Shown one piece after another: positions 32,865 to 43,625 of a stretch of DNA of 64,000 nucleotides. The position numbers and the translations under genes are program-made. The notes beneath the pieces were generated by a model. The model did not search any database. It saw only the letters and a list, made by a program, of their open reading frames with translations, and was not told the origin of the DNA. Within the stretch, counting starts at the first letter, position 1. Every line of letters starts with the position of its first letter. Source of the DNA: Tetradesmus obliquus (taxonomy: Eukaryota > Chlorophyta > Chlorophyceae > Sphaeropleales > Scenedesmaceae); contig CP126195.1 of assembly GCA_030272155.1 (NCBI GenBank), positions 1 to 64,000 on the forward strand, in the 5' to 3' direction.

Positions 32865-35800
32865 GAAAGCATGAGCATATGGCATGCGCTGGACCCCTGA
32901 ACAGCTGTTGCAACACAGTGCACTGGGCAGCACTGAGCACAGCTGTGTGATGCATGGCTGGAACTGCGGTAGGCTGCAGCTGTGCCCGAACAGCATGCCT
33001 GCAGCCGCGCCATGCGTACCGTGCCGCCACGTCGAAGGGGTTGCGCGTGATGAGCACGAACTCGCGGTGCACCAGGCTGATGAACTGGCGCAGCGCCCCG
33101 GTGGGGTACTTGTTGCCGCGGTCGGGCTGGATGTCGGTGATGGACGCGCCTGTGGGACCACAAGGGTGCAGGTGCAGGTGAGGCGGGCAGTGCGGGCACT
33201 GCACAGTCAGCTGAAGCTGGCTGGGAGGTGTCCTGGGGCCATAGGCACTGCTGGTACCGCACCCATCTACAGCACACATCCGACCAAGCATTGTGCACTT
33301 GTGTGCATGGTTTGGTGGCAGCTGAGAACTTTTCTACTCGTCAAGCTGCAAAGCGCTGGATGCGAGTGGCTGCAATGCTGCCGCTGCGTGCTGCTGCTGC
33401 TGCTGCTGCTGCTGCCGCCGCCCGTGTGCCCACCTGGCGCTGCCGGGCCCATGATGCTGCGCACACGGTCGGCGATGGTGCCCTGGTTGCCCAAAGTGGT
33501 GGCGGGCAGGTTGTCGCTCTGCGTCACGTCCTGGGTCTGCAGAGACATACACAGCACAGCACAGCAGCATGTGAGCTTCATCCTGGGAATGCTGCTGCGC
33601 TGCTGCTGCATGGTGCTTGCTGTATGACACAGCTGGGATGCTCGCCACCATAACCCACCGTCTACAGCATCATACAAACAGCGCCACTGTTACGAGCCAT
33701 TCCACACATGCAACCAAACCTTTAACACCAGCAGCAGCCGCCGCCAGCACTCAGCTATGCCCTGCTTACCCCCCCCCCCCCCCTCACCCGCATGTAGTGC
33801 TCCATGAAGGCCTTGGCGGCCGCGGCCAGGTCATCGCGCGTGCGCATGGTGTGGCCGTAGTACTTGGCGGGCTTGGCGAACCCAACCGCCACCAGGTCCA
33901 GCGCCCAGTCGCTGGCCACGCCGTGCTCCAGCGGGCTGTGGCCGTAGCCCAGCCGGCCAAACCAATCCGTCATCTCCTCGCGCGGGCCGTGGTACATCAG
34001 CCGGCCATTGGCCAGCAGCGTGACCTGCGGGGGGAGCGCATGTGTGGCAGCAGCGCACGGGACGCATGTTGGGCAAGGACAGAGGCATGGAGATGCGTTT
34101 TGGGCTGCAACGTGATCAGCTGCGTGCCGCATCACTACAGCATGGCAAGCACGAAAATAATGGCAGCTAGGCCAGTATAAGGCCCTATGACACACTGCAT
34201 GCCGCCGCCAAGCTGGTGCTTAGAAAACCGCCTTAAATGCCGCTGGTGCGTTGCTGCTGCTGCTGCTGCTGCTGATGTCAGTGTCAAGCGCCTCCATCAC
34301 TGCTGGCTGCTGCCATTTCCGCCGCACCTGGTCGAACATTTGCCAGATGGCGCTGCGGGGCTGGTGGATGGTGGAGATGATGATGTGCTCAGCCGCGCGC
34401 GCCATGCGCTGCAGGTAGCCCATCACGCTCAGCGCCGCAAAGCTGTCCAGGCCGCTGGTGGGCTCGTCCAGGAACAGCACGGCGGGCGCGGCCAGGATGC
34501 CCGCCGCGATGGACAGGCGCTTGCGCTCACCACCAGACAGGCCGCGCATCATGAGGCCGCCTGGCAGCGTGCCGCCCACCTGGCCAGGCACAGCAGCAGC
34601 AGCAGCAGCAGCAGCAGGCCTTGCAGTGAGGCAGGGCGGTCACGAAACTGCAACCCAAACCGCATGCACTGTACCCTGAACGCCACATGTTAGCAGCCAG
34701 ATGGTATGAGTCCCTGCAAATGCTGCTGCACCAACTGCAGCTGCCCATCCCCGCTGAGTGCATCACGCTGCCCCTGCTGTCGCCACAGGCGGGTTTCTCT
34801 GAATCCATCTGCAGCTGCTCCCTGCTGCATGTTTCTACCCCCCGAGTCCATCCCATAACCGCGGGCCCCCTCTCACCAGCGTCTTGTGGCCGTGGCCCAG
34901 CCCCACCGCGTCCAGCACCTCTACCACGCGCTCGTGCTTCTTGGCGCCGCTCCAGCTGCTGGGCAGGATGACGCTGGCGTAGAAGTCCAGCGTCTCCTTG
35001 GTGGTCATGGTGGGCACAAAGTTGTCTTCCTGCAGGGGGCCACAGGCAGCAGGCGGGGTGCAGTGAGTGTGGCGGGCGAGACAGTTGCCAACATACGCAC
35101 AACCAGGGTGCAGGAGTTGCGGCAGCAGGGCAGCAACACCTAACACAACTTCACGGTGCACGCTCCTGCGCAGATAGGTGCCAGAGAAACGATACTGCCG
35201 GCGGTCTGTACCTGTTTTCCTTGGCCAGCATCATGCTAGTGCTGCTGCTGCCACTGCTGCTGCTGCCGCTCTGCTGTCATGAGCACCACACGTGCCACCC
35301 CACCCCCTGCTGCACCCCTCGTCACCTGCGGCACGTATGCGGTCTTGCGGATGAAGCTGGTGTTGGCTGGCCGCCCGCTGAGCAGCAGGCGGCCGCTGAG
35401 GCTGCCCACGCTCTTGCGCATGGCCAGGATGTCCATGAAGGTGGACTTGCCCGCACCACTGGGGCCCATCAGCGCCTGGGCAGCGGGCAGCAGCAGCAGC
35501 AGCAGCAGCAGCAGGGCGAGAATTGTGGGTGGATGACGGTGTGGCAAAAGTTGCCTCTGTGCCGACATTGCACATGGCAGGCGCGGTCGGCGTGCAACAG
35601 CCTGTGACAGCCAGTGCAGCTGTGCAGGTGGGGCTGCAGGGAGCAGCTGCCGGCGCAGCAGGCCGTTCTCTCACATACGGGGTACTGCAGCAGCCGCTGG
35701 TGCTTGCTGGCACATGCTGCTGCAAGCTCAGCTGCTGCCATGATGCTGCTGCGTGGCACACTGCGCAGCTGGCACTGGTGCGGTGCAGCAGCCCTGCTTG

Positions 35801-36660
35801 CCACTGGCACAGCCAAGCACTATTGCCTGGTTGACATAGCTTCTGCTGAATCCATGCCGGAGAGGGAGTGCTGCTGCGGGCACTTGTTCATTACCGCTAG
35901 CTCTGCCCCTGCTGCTGCTGCTGCCCCCCTCACCTGCATCTCTCCCGGGTGTGCGCGGCCCCAGATGCCCTGCAGCACCACCTTGGTGGTGCCCTGGATG
36001 TTGTAGCTGCAGCCCATCTCCTGCCACTCCATGTCAAACGTCTCCGGCTGCACCGACAGGTGCTGGCGCAGCGTGGAGCAGGCCAGGGGCGACACGTCAG
36101 GCACGGCGTCCTCCTCCTCATCATCGCCATCCTCACTGCCGGCCAGGCTGCCTGCAGCAGTCTTGAAGGTCTCATGGAAGCCCTGCTGCTCGCCAAAGGG
36201 CGTCTGCTGCTCCTGGTCGGGCTGGTTCTGGTCGGGGCTGAGGCGCGCGTCCGGCTCCGCAGCACCTGCGCAGTGGCAGCAGGCAGCTGTGGGACCCAGG
36301 CCAGGGCAGCAGCAGTGACACAGCTGGTAACGCACACAAAGCAGTATGCAGCGCCTCAGCTGCCACATTCCAACCGAAACAAACTCGATCGGCTTTTGAG
36401 GCCGATCACGAGGGTTGCCTGGGCCCTGTCGCGGCAGCAATGGGCTTGCCTGAGTTTGCATCTGGCCCTTTGACGCTGGGGGCTAGCGGGGAGCTGGGCT
36501 GCCCTTGATCCGCCTTCTTAGCTTTTTTCTTCTTGAATAAAGCTGACGACCCCCCTAACAACACTGTCTTCAGCAGCCAGAATGCTGCAAAGACATGGGC
36601 AAACACTGCCACGGGCACCCACAGGGGCACAATGGCCGTGGTGGAGCTGATGTTTCCCAT
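30713..36660 (-). CDS. ABCG-type half-size ABC transporter
   Basis: Twelve exons: 36660-36450, 36265-35934, 35475-35326, 35029-34877, 34579-34328, 34024-33788, 33536-33434, 33149-33020, 32794-32569, 31946-31689, 31491-31280, 30863-30713 (804 aa). The nucleotide-binding domain comes first, as in the WHITE/ABCG family: Walker A GPSGAGKST (185-193), signature LSGGERKR (296-303), Walker B VLFLDEPTSGLD (about 316-327), H-loop TIHQPRSA. A membrane domain follows from about residue 520 with roughly six spans (CLTFTWVAILIGLLYYG; YISMGLY; then four more), including the NEFSG block of the extracellular loop. An additional hydrophobic segment at about 7-35 precedes a Lys-rich stretch. It probably exports lipids or secondary metabolites. 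Intron 1 appears to use a GC donor. Two minisatellites lie in the intron before exon 10. Confidence 0.9.
31966..32118. repeat. 18-bp minisatellite in ABCG intron 9
   Basis: Unit GCGCAACAGGGTCAGCTG (variant GTCAGTTG) repeated about eight times head to tail, immediately adjoining a second array. It is intronic by the splice model (exons end at 32569 and resume at 31946). Confidence 0.93.
32121..32390. repeat. 24-bp minisatellite in ABCG intron 9
   Basis: Unit CATCACCATGCACATG plus ATGCCCGT repeated eleven times with almost no divergence. The unit is partly self-complementary (GGGCATCA at the left edge against TGATGCCC; CATG-CA-CATG in the centre). Both arrays in this intron have unit lengths divisible by three. 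Confidence 0.93.
32806..32863. repeat. (GCA)19 microsatellite in ABCG intron 8
   Basis: About 58 bases of GCA. On the sense strand it is a (CTG) tract ending about 12 bases before the acceptor of exon 9, a position repeated in several other introns of this window. Confidence 0.93.
33769..33783. repeat. C15 homopolymer at ABCG intron 6 donor
   Basis: On the sense strand the intron begins GTGAG and runs straight into fifteen G residues. It is one of several such tracts, all placed at 5' ends of introns on the sense strand. Confidence 0.9.
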
Positions 36661-37022
36661 ATTCAAAACTGCAGCAGCTGAATATCACGAATGGGGGGAG
36701 CCCCCCGGCAAGCACCGAAGTCGGGCAGTGACACCAGCAGAGACAGCGCGATCACTATCTTCTTGACATTTAAGGGGCTAATATGGAGTATAGCTTGAGC
36801 TAGGATGCCCTGTGTGCTTTTCCGGAAGGCTGAGCCCGTGGGACCCACTGTGTCACTGCCACTGCCAGTGAGGAGAACCTGTCACAGAGAGCAGGCACCG
36901 GCGCGATCAGGACGGCTAAATCGACTTCTAGGCTTCCGATTGAAACATGACTTGATCATCACAGGTGATTCTTCATCAACACAGTCCATAGTCAGTTGTG
37001 CGGCTACACGTTTTAAGCCTGT
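36661..37022. other. Short gap between ABCG start and HIRA stop
   Basis: These 362 bases separate two minus-strand genes in tandem, so they hold the ABCG promoter and the HIRA 3' flank. No element could be assigned. Confidence 0.5.
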
Positions 37023-40000
37023 TTAAGCTTTGATCTGCTCGTGGTTCGGCTGTACAACAAAAACATATTCGTTGCACATGGCATCTTTTTCCGGCCGTAG
37101 GCCGTTCGCAGCCAACTCAGCACGCCCCGCTGCATTTAAAATACGGCACAGGCCTGACAGCTGTGCCATCAAGCTGATGAGATAGCTGGCAGCAGCACCC
37201 TTACAGGCAAGTTGCTGAGAGACAAGACGATTGTCAATCATTGTTTTAATAACATCGGGTGCGCTACCTGCCCTCTGCATCAACTGCCGCCTCAACTCCA
37301 GAGCCTGTGCTCCTGGCTGCAGCCTTGTCCGCTGCTGGGTGCTGCCCCCCGTTAGGGATCATCACTTGCTGCTGGGTGCGGTTCTCCTGCAGCGGCGTCC
37401 TGCCGGTGAGCCCATCAACTGCTGCTCCATCTGCATGGTGCTGCTGCTGCTGCTGATCATGCACACTGGATGGTGTGATGCGCCGGCTTGCCACGCGCGG
37501 GCCTCCACAGCCTGACGCTGCTGCAGGAGCAGCGCCACTGCCTGCAGCCTTGGGCTGCTGCTGCTGCTGCTGCAACCGCGGTGTGCCGCCCAGATGCATC
37601 TCTTGCTGCTGCATGGATGGGGGCACGAAGTAGTGCTGCGCCTGCGGCTGCTGCAGCTGAGCCACGGGCTGCTGCTGCGTCAGGGGCGGCATGCTGGCAG
37701 CGCCTGGTGGCGGCTGAGGCCCCAGCCGCAGCAGGCCTGGCGACATGCCTGCCACCATGCCGGCGGCGTCTGCCTGCGCCTGCGCATATTCCTGTGCTGC
37801 CTTCAAGTGCTGGTGGATCTGCAGCCAAGGAAGCAGAGGAAGCATGCAATGCCGCGCCTCAATCAATGTGTCCTCACATGCACATGCTGAACACGTGCTC
37901 ACGGGCGAAGGTTGGTATCAGATTTCTTGAGCCGCGACAGGGCTGCTGGTCATACAGATGACACCATGCCTCAAGCTGCAATGCTGTTGCTTCGGTTGCA
38001 GCCAGGGTATTCTACGGCACTGCTGAATCATAGTGTGCTCACACAACACAGTCACCTGATAACAAGCAACCAGCCCCTGCACTAGGCATGCCCCACAACC
38101 GCCCCCGCCTCCCCGTACTGATGCTGCTGCCCCGCGCTGCGCCCGGCTGCAGCCGCTGGCCTCACTCACCTGCAGGGTGCTGCCCAGGCCGTGCTCAGCC
38201 ATGGCGGGCAGCACCAGTGCCGCCAGCATGCCGCGCTTGTCGCGCCCCAGCAGGCGCGGCGACCAGGCGCTGGACGCGCCCCAGGTGGCGCACCAGCGCA
38301 CAGGGCCCAGCAGGTCTTGCGCGAGCTCCCTCAGCCGCGTCTTGACCAGCAGCACACAGCAGCAGCGGCAGCAGACGGGCAGCATAAACAGCACGAAGCA
38401 GTGCAGTGGAGGCAGCAGCGGCAGGCACAGCAAGAGCAGGACGCACAGCCAGGCGGTGCAAGCAAACACACCAGGCCGCAACACACAGACACCCAGCCTG
38501 CCCCCCGCCCTTTGCCCACCTCCTCGCGCTGCTGCGCCAGCACATGCGCCAGCAGGCCCAGCCAGCGCTCGTAGCCGGGCGCGTCCCCCAGGCTGTGCGC
38601 CGCGGCCAGCTCCAGCGCCGCCTGCCGCGCCCGCCAGCAGCCCTCGCCCTGCCGCGGCTGCGGGGGCACCAGCCCGGCAGCGCCCGCAGCCTGCGCGGCA
38701 GCCGCCAGCGAGCAGCGCAGCCGCTCCGCATCCGCGTTGCCGGCTGCCGCCGCAAAGCCGCCGGGCCGGTGCGCCTGGCCGGCTGGCTCGTGCAGCCCGG
38801 GGCGCAGGCAGGACCACAGGCCCAGCCCGCCATGGAACATCCAGCCTGAGGCGTCACTCAGCACCGCCACATGGCTGCGTGGCACACTCTGCTGCTGTTG
38901 CTGCGGCATGCTGCTGCTGCTGCAGCCCATGACCCATATGTCTGCCAGGGTGGTGCCGGGCGGTGCGGCTGCCAGCAGTGGCCGTATGTTGGGTGAGGGC
39001 GTGGGGCCCATCTCACGCACACACTGCGCAGCGCAGCAGAGCAGCAGGCGCAGGCACACGTGAGCAGCATGTAGGTGCCACCATGCCATGGCACAGCAGC
39101 CGATGTCGGTGCGCAGGGCTCCGCTGCCACCACACCGCCCCGGCTGACGTGGCGGCTGGCTCGCGGCTAGCCAGCGTTGCAGAGCAAGGCCAGTACCACT
39201 ACACAACCATCACAGCAGTTGAACAACAGCGATCGCAATAGCAACACAGCAAGAGCAGTACAGCGGTCCACAGCAACGCTGGCAGGTGCCGCGCCGCGCT
39301 CACCCGCTGCATGTCCAGCAGCGCCAGCTCCCCGTCAACGCCCGCCAGCAGCAGCCCCCAGTCGCCCTGCGCCTCCAGCCGCGCCGCGGGGCAGCCCAGC
39401 GCCAGGGGCGGCAGCAGCAGGTTGCCGCCCGGGCGCCAGGTGTGCAGCAGGCCGCCCCGCGTGGCAGCTGCTGAGAAGAAGGCAGTGCCCGCGATGGCCA
39501 CCACCTGCACGGCGGGTCATGGTGGCGGGTGGGTGACAGCAGCACACATGAGCATTGCAGTGTTGTGAGCGACGTACGCAGAGAGCGCTGCGCACAGCGC
39601 AGAGCATGTGTGTGGCGCGGCATGCAGCAGAGACGCAGCCAACTAAACGCAAGTGCAGTGTATATTGTGCTCAGCACATCAAAGATGAGTCACGCTGCAC
39701 AATCCATCATCTGAAAGGCGCACAGCAACTTCACAAAGTAAAATGTGTGCTTCCTGGCCACGCATCTGCAGCGCGCCAGCAGAAATGCAGAGCAAGGCAC
39801 AAGCTTCTTCCCCAGCTGCTCACCTCTCCCTGCACCTTGTCACACCAGACCACGTCATTACTGCTGCTGCTGCTGTTGCTGCCAGACGCGCACATCTCCA
39901 CACAAATGTCAGCGACAGGCGCAGCCCCGCTGCTGCCGGGCCTGTGGTTCTGCACACTCATCACCACCTCCATGCTGCCCGGTTGCTGCTGCGCTGCCTG

Positions 40001-42422
40001 CGTGTCGGGCGCCGCATGCACCTCGGTCAGCTTCAGCTGCAGCAGGCTCAGCACAGCAGGGCACGGCAGCACCCAGCCGCTGCTGCTGCTGCTGCTGCCG
40101 CCGCCACCAGGACCCACCGCCGCTGGCCGCAGCACCTGCTGCTGCTGCTGCTGGCCCGGCAGCACGGCGCCATTGCCCACCGCCAGTGCCGGCCGCTTTG
40201 CGCTGGGCGCTGCTGCTGCAGGGCCACCCCCAGCCGGGTGCGCACGCTTGCGGCTGGCAGCAGCTGCTGTGGGCTGCTGCAGGGAGCCGGTGGTCACGCC
40301 CGCCCCCGTGGGCATGAGCCGCCTGGCCAGCGCACTGCTGGCGGCAGCGGGCGCAGCGGCAGCGCCTGCACTGCCAACAGGCTGCGGCACGATACACTGG
40401 CTGGGTGCGGCAGCAGCAGCGGGGGCAGCAGGGGCAGGAGCACCGTTTGCAGGTACTGGCGCTGTTGCCTGTGCTGCTGCTGGTGCTGCTGCTGCCGCTG
40501 CCCCCAGGGTGATGCTGGCCAGGTCTGCATCAGCGAGGCCTGCCGGCCCCGCCTCCGCTGCTGGCCCGCCGCCGCCCGTTGCTGCTGCTGCCGCCGCGCC
40601 GTACTCCTGCTCCAGCAGCGCGCGCAGCTGGTCGTCGCTCATGGCGCGGCCCAGCTCAGCCTCGCTGAAGCTGCAGGCGGGGCAGCACAGCGCAGCGCGG
40701 GTGGAGCAGCCAGGCAGGCATGTAGGCACGCGTGAGATAAGATCAAACATGACAAACAACAGTTGAAAAGCGCATGCATGCACAAGAGTGGACACAGCTG
40801 TTCTCCACAAAGCACACGCCGGGTGTGCCGCCGAGCGCAGCGTGCACAAGGGCTGGTCCCACAAGTATCACCCTGCTTGGCGGCTGCTGCTCTACCGCCC
40901 TGCCCTGGCATGCACCCAGCTGCTCATGCTAGCCTCCCGCCACCTCGCCAACGCACCGTATGACGCTGATGGTATCGTCGTTGCTGGCGGCAATCAGCGT
41001 GTAGCCGTCAGGCGTCCAGGCCAGGTCCACGATGTTGCCCGCGTGCAGCTGCAGGCAGCAAGGCACAGCCGGATGAAGGTGGTGGAGGACACAGCCGAGG
41101 TGCAGCGGAACATAAGAAAAACAGAAGCAAAGGGGAGCATAGGCGCTGCATCTGCACACAGGGCCAAGGCAAACAGCACCAGGCCAGGCATGGTACAAAG
41201 CAGCTGTGAGGCTGGCCTGCTGCTGCGCTGCACGTGGCCGCGCCTCACCTGCTGGCAGTGCAGCACGGGCAGGGCCAGCTCGCTGGACCACACCGTGAAG
41301 GTCTTGTCGTTGCTGCTGCACGCACACACCATGCTGGGCATGTCGTCGAAGCCATCAAGCCCGTCACCGCCTGCTGCTGCTGCCGCTGCCGCATCATCCT
41401 GCTGCTGCTCCTCGCCGTCCTCGCTGCCGTCGCCCTCTGCCGCGCGCGCCATGCGCTCCGCGGCCGCCTTGCGCGCAGCCTGCAGCCGGCGCGGCGCGAA
41501 GAACATGCGCGGGTTGGCTGCCGCCGCCACCACGCTGCTGCGGTGGCCCACCAGGTGCGTGGTGTCCCAGGCCTGCCGCTTGAACAGCACTGTGGTGGGC
41601 TGGCCGCCACTGCTGGCATTGACTGCCAGCAGCAGCTCACCGTCAGGGCTCCAGCTGATGCTGCAGGGGGCAAGCGGCGGCGTAGGAAGCAGGCGTGGGA
41701 GTGATGTTTGGCAACAAGGCTGGCAGCGCAATAAACATACGCGCCTTCAGTGCATCACTGACAGTGCTGGCTGCTGTACTATGGTACGGCATCACCAGAC
41801 AGCACATGCTGTGGTTCCATCATTCAGCAGGCAGCCCACCGTGCACACACAAACGCGCACGCCGTTTGCTCACCGGTGCCTGAAGGCTGTCTCCGGGGCG
41901 CGGTCGAAGGGCGTCTTCTGGTGCGTGACGCAGGCCCAGCCCGCCTCCGCGTCCCACACCTTGAGCCCGTTGCGGCCCTGGCTGGCCAGGTAGCGGCCCA
42001 GCGGGTCAAAGGCGAGCCCCTTCACCCAGCCGTGGTGCTGGCCGGACAGCTTGTGCGTGGGGCTGTGCTGCGCGCCGTCAGCGCTGACGTTGAAGACCAT
42101 GATGCTGCAGGGGCAGGGGCAGGGCGTCGCACAGCGACATAGCGGCATGGCAAGGTGCTGCTATGATGAGCTGGGGGCGATGCTGCAGTAATGTAGGCGT
42201 GCAAACCTTTGCAGTGGCATGAGGCACAAAAGGTAGCTAGGCATTGTAAAGGTGACTGGCAGCAGTGCCCGTGCAGTGCCTGCAATGCACGCATGCCTTG
42301 CAGCATAGCCAGTCCTTGCTGTGAGCTCCTGTGTGTAACATGGCTATGGCCGCTCGTGGCGCTCCATATAGACACGCACATGCAGCATCTACATATGTGC
42401 AGCAATACATGAACATGGTGCC

Positions 42423-42453
<31 letters not shown>

Positions 42454-43228
42454 GCGCTACTGCAAGCTGCTTGCTGCCTGTCCCTGCAGCACCACAACAC
42501 ATGCGGCCTGACCACACACGATTTCTCCTGCGGCAGTGACACCGCTGCTGCTTCCAACACTCTGCATCTGTGCTGCGCTGCTGTGCCTGCCATAGCCCTG
42601 CTGTCCGCTGCTGTTGCTGCTACTGTTACTACTGCTGCTGCTGTTGCAGCTGCAGCTGCTGCTGCCCTGCGCGCACCTGCCGTCCATAGAGCAGGTGGCC
42701 AGCTGCCTGTCGCTGGGGCTCCAGGCCAGCCCCGTCACGTCCAGGCTGTGCCCGCGGATGTTAGCCACAGTCTTCCAGTTCTCTATGTTCACAAAGCTCG
42801 CGCCCAGCTTGGATGTTGCTGCGCCGCTGTGCAGCTTGTACAGCAGCACTGTGTTGTCGTTGCCGCCCGAGGCCAGCAGCAGCCCGCTGCGGCTGAAGGC
42901 CACTACCAGCGCGCTGCCCTGGTGCTCCGACAGCGCTGCCAGCAGCTTGGGCACGCTGGCGTCCGCCTCTGCTGCTGGGTCCAGGATGGGCAGCAGGTTC
43001 CAAATCTTGATCTGCGGGTCTGTGCCGCAGGTGGCCAGGCGCCTGCCATTGGGGTGCACATCAATGGCACTGATGCCCTCAGCATCTGCATCAAGCACGG
43101 CAACCGGTCAGGTGTCCGCCAGAGCAGCTCTCCCGCCAGGTTGCTGCTATGCTGTGTGCCTTGCTGCTGGCGAGACCCTGCACTGACTCACGTCGATGTG
43201 CCACCCACTCCGGGCAGTCGATGATCAT
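37023..43228 (-). CDS. HIRA: HIRA-type histone H3.3 chaperone
   Basis: Eleven exons: 43228-43192, 43085-42677, 42104-41874, 41660-41249, 41048-40957, 40670-39824, 39504-39304, 39023-38520, 38340-38170, 37818-37366, 37304-37023 (1212 aa). The N-terminal WD40 propeller (1-395) starts PEWVAHRHAEGISAIDVHPNG, with later strands ATCGTDPQIKIWNLLP, GHSLDVTGLAWSPSDRQLA, WVKGLAFDPLGRYLASQ, GLKVWD and ISWSPDGELLL. A low-complexity centre follows, then the HIRA domain: RQAALELAAAHSLGD, YERWLGLLAHVLAQQ, and LLGRDKRGMLAALVLPAMAEH. HIRA deposits H3.3 independently of replication with UBN and CABIN partners in the nucleus. Intron 10 is only 61 nt, placed so that QENRTQQQ joins ALELRRQLMQRAG. The start follows the family's short first exon. 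Confidence 0.9.
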
Positions 43229-43625
43229 GGTAATTAAACTATAAGACGGCTTGAGGCCAGCTAGGCAAGTATGAAAAGAGCCCGCATGCTGTGCTGCGTC
43301 GATTCAAAAACAGGTGAAGAGGGGGACTGGAAATCTTTTATCATCACGCAGCTCAACACCATCAGGATGTATCGTCAAGCACCCCTAGGGCAGCAAAAGG
43401 CGTGGCAGTTTGAACACAGGACATGTTGCAACATTGTTGTCCTTGAAGGGCTGAAGAGGGCGGTGAGTTTATGTGCAAGGCACTGGAATCGGTGTCAACC
43501 AGTGTTAGGACGTATTTCATTACTTTAACTATGAGCGAAGCTGCACGTTCGCCGCACCCAGCACCTTTCGGAGCAGTACTAGCGAAAGCAGGACAGGCTG
43601 CAGGAGTGTACAGCTAACCGCTAGC
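43229..43625. other. Divergent promoter region, HIRA / aldolase-like gene
   Basis: These 397 bases lie between the two divergent start codons. An 85-codon plus-strand frame (43271-43528) is open here but has no recognisable features and sits where the 5' leaders should be. No clear TATA box was identified. Confidence 0.55.

Noticed and set aside
31024-32874. 616-codon open frame on the plus strand
   Set aside because: It is antisense to ABCG exons 9-11 and crosses the intronic 18- and 24-bp arrays, whose unit lengths divisible by three keep any frame open. No domain is present.
39555-40766. 403-codon open frame on the plus strand
   Set aside because: It is antisense to HIRA exon 6 and consists mostly of Ala, Cys and Leu runs created by GCN/CAG repeats.
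43271-43528. 85-codon plus-strand ATG frame between HIRA and the aldolase-like gene
   Set aside because: It falls in the divergent promoter/leader interval and shows no domain or signal; it could be a chance frame or upstream ORF.
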